Shown: positions 62,992 through 64,000 of the stretch, piece after piece | Layout of the letters: every line of letters begins with the position of its first letter | Numbering within the stretch: position 1 is the stretch's first letter | NCBI GenBank assembly: GCA_017163975.1 | Contig: JAFFSR010000220.1 | Span: 10,868,001-10,932,000 of the forward strand | DNA length: 64,000 nucleotides | Direction: 5' to 3' | Source of the DNA: Anastatus disparis | Lineage: Eukaryota; Arthropoda; Insecta; Hymenoptera; Eupelmidae | The notes under the pieces: model-generated | Told to the model about the DNA's origin: nothing | Databases searched by the model: none | What the model saw: only the letters and a program-made list of their open reading frames with translations | Position numbers and translations under genes: made by a program

Positions 62992-63110
62992 TTTTTTTCT
63001 TCTTTGACGTCGCTATATTTATGCTATTTTTAATGCTAATCAGCTACGGAGCTCGTAAGTGTGTTTATGAACAAAGCACATATAACCATACAATGATACT
63101 TCTATCAATC
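62992..63110 (-). mobile_element. tRNA-derived SINE, copy 3 (5'-truncated)
   Basis: Only the body and tail are present: the ATAGCGACGTCAAAG end with A-tail at 62992-63005 and sequence similar to copies 1 and 2 up to about 63110, where similarity stops before the tRNA-like head. 5' truncation is typical of LINE-mobilised SINEs. Confidence 0.75.
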
Positions 63111-63968
63111 ACCATAACATTTTCTTTAATACCCAGGGACAATAAAAAATTAATTTTTTTTTTTAAATGCTGACCACCTACCAAATTTTGACATATTTAT
63201 ACCGATTCTTCAATATCCATAAAATAATTGGTTTAATAAATGACCGCATTTTCCACTCAATGACCGTAATTTCGTTAAGTGTTTTTGTATATTTATATAA
63301 TAATCAATAAATTTTATTTATGCTTGTCAATTTTAATCATCTTTAATAAATTACTTTGTTCAGTGTTTTCATAATCTCGAAAGAAATAGTAAAAATTTTG
63401 TTTTCATTTAAGTAATTTGTTGATTTGAGGTCAAATATAGGGTGGTTTATTCAATAAATATTAAAATTATTATTAAATAAATAACACATCATATTTAATT
63501 TTTAATTTTACATAATTTTGAGCAATGCAACTATACTGCGTGATTTACTATGTTTCAAGATTAAGACTATTTAACTGCATGCTTGGAACATGCAACAAGT
63601 ATAAGTTCTACATGACATATTTACAATTTCTTCAAATAACGTAATAATAAGAAAATTAAAATAGATACGGAATTTTTCGAAATTAAAATTTTCCTAGCAT
63701 TTCCCGAAAAAAAAGTGAATAAACAACTAGACGTACATTTAACACTTACAGATCCCTAGTCACGTATAAAACATAGTAGGTAAAAGTTCCTGAAAGTAAG
63801 AAAAAAACTTTTTATAGCCGTAAAAGTTATACACGTATACGTGTGCGAATGTGCAGTGTATATATAAATATATTTACTACATACTAAAGATCATCTTGGA
63901 CTAGAGAAGTGCTGTACGACACGCAAATGTATATAATAGTACGTTGAATAAGATATATATGTATATGA

Positions 63969-63973
<5 letters not shown>

Positions 63974-63999
<26 letters not shown>

Positions 64000-64000
64000 T
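63974..64000. repeat. (AT)n microsatellite running off the window
   Basis: An alternating AT tract reaches the last base of the window, so its full length is unknown. Confidence 0.85.

Larger units (their letters stand above)
55426..64000 (+). other. Presumed CFAP298 intron and flanking DNA to window end
   Basis: No exon with the expected CFAP298 C-terminus is found. The stretch holds a short AT-rich degenerate repeat (57125-57230), an RT relic (58946-59182), a piggyBac-like MITE (61111-61251), a truncated SINE (62992-63110) and a terminal (AT)n tract. The remaining sequence is AT-rich with only low-complexity ORFs. Confidence 0.6.

Noticed and set aside
1..64000. CRISPR arrays, operons, ribosome binding sites, rRNA
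   Set aside because: Nothing of the kind seen; the sequence is animal nuclear DNA with spliced genes.

Overview
This window looks like an AT-rich insect nuclear genome. The genes have spliceosomal introns with GT-AG boundaries, the proteins are animal-specific, introns are full of AT-rich low-complexity sequence and poly-A/poly-T runs, and transposon relics are scattered through them. The protein families and base composition would fit a hymenopteran (perhaps a parasitoid wasp), but that placement is inference. No bacterial, organellar or viral gene was recognised.

Two protein-coding genes, both on the + strand, account for essentially all recognisable coding sequence. The first (7962-49838, 5' end outside the window) is the insect member of the DLC1/STARD8/STARD13 family, Drosophila crossveinless-c: a Rho GTPase-activating protein with the order SAM - serine-rich linker - RhoGAP - START. 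Eight coding exons are visible, joining in a consistent reading frame. The exon carrying the second half of the SAM domain (7962-8140) is separated from the next exon (43584) by a 35.4-kb intron, which makes up more than half of the window. The second gene (52830 to at least 55425) is CFAP298 (C21orf59/Kurly), a cytoplasmic factor needed for dynein arm assembly and ciliary motility. Five exons are visible; the last ~37 residues expected from the family are not found before the window ends.

The mobile-element content consists of three minus-strand copies of a tRNA-derived SINE family (20252, 35841, 62992), three different short inverted-repeat elements flanked by TTAA (11454, 54079, 61111), and a decayed non-LTR retrotransposon reverse-transcriptase fragment near 58950. 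The remainder of the introns shows only AT-rich sequence, microsatellites and small hairpins.

The most interesting observations are in the START-encoding end of the cv-c gene. (1) After the TGA stop at 49836 the frame stays open for 61 codons with glutamine-rich, protein-like sequence. A perfect 12-bp GC-rich stem with a 5-nt loop begins exactly 8 nt after the stop. This is the layout of programmed stop-codon readthrough; termination leaves a PDZ-ligand-like tail (ESKV), readthrough would bury it. (2) Inside the preceding START intron, an 18-nt segment with both splice signals (48260-48277) nearly duplicates the last 18 nt of the upstream exon. It preserves frame, and its two differences are both synonymous, suggesting a cassette microexon that doubles a short strand of the START fold. 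(3) An RFX-type X-box lies about 170 bp upstream of the CFAP298 start, as expected for a ciliary gene.
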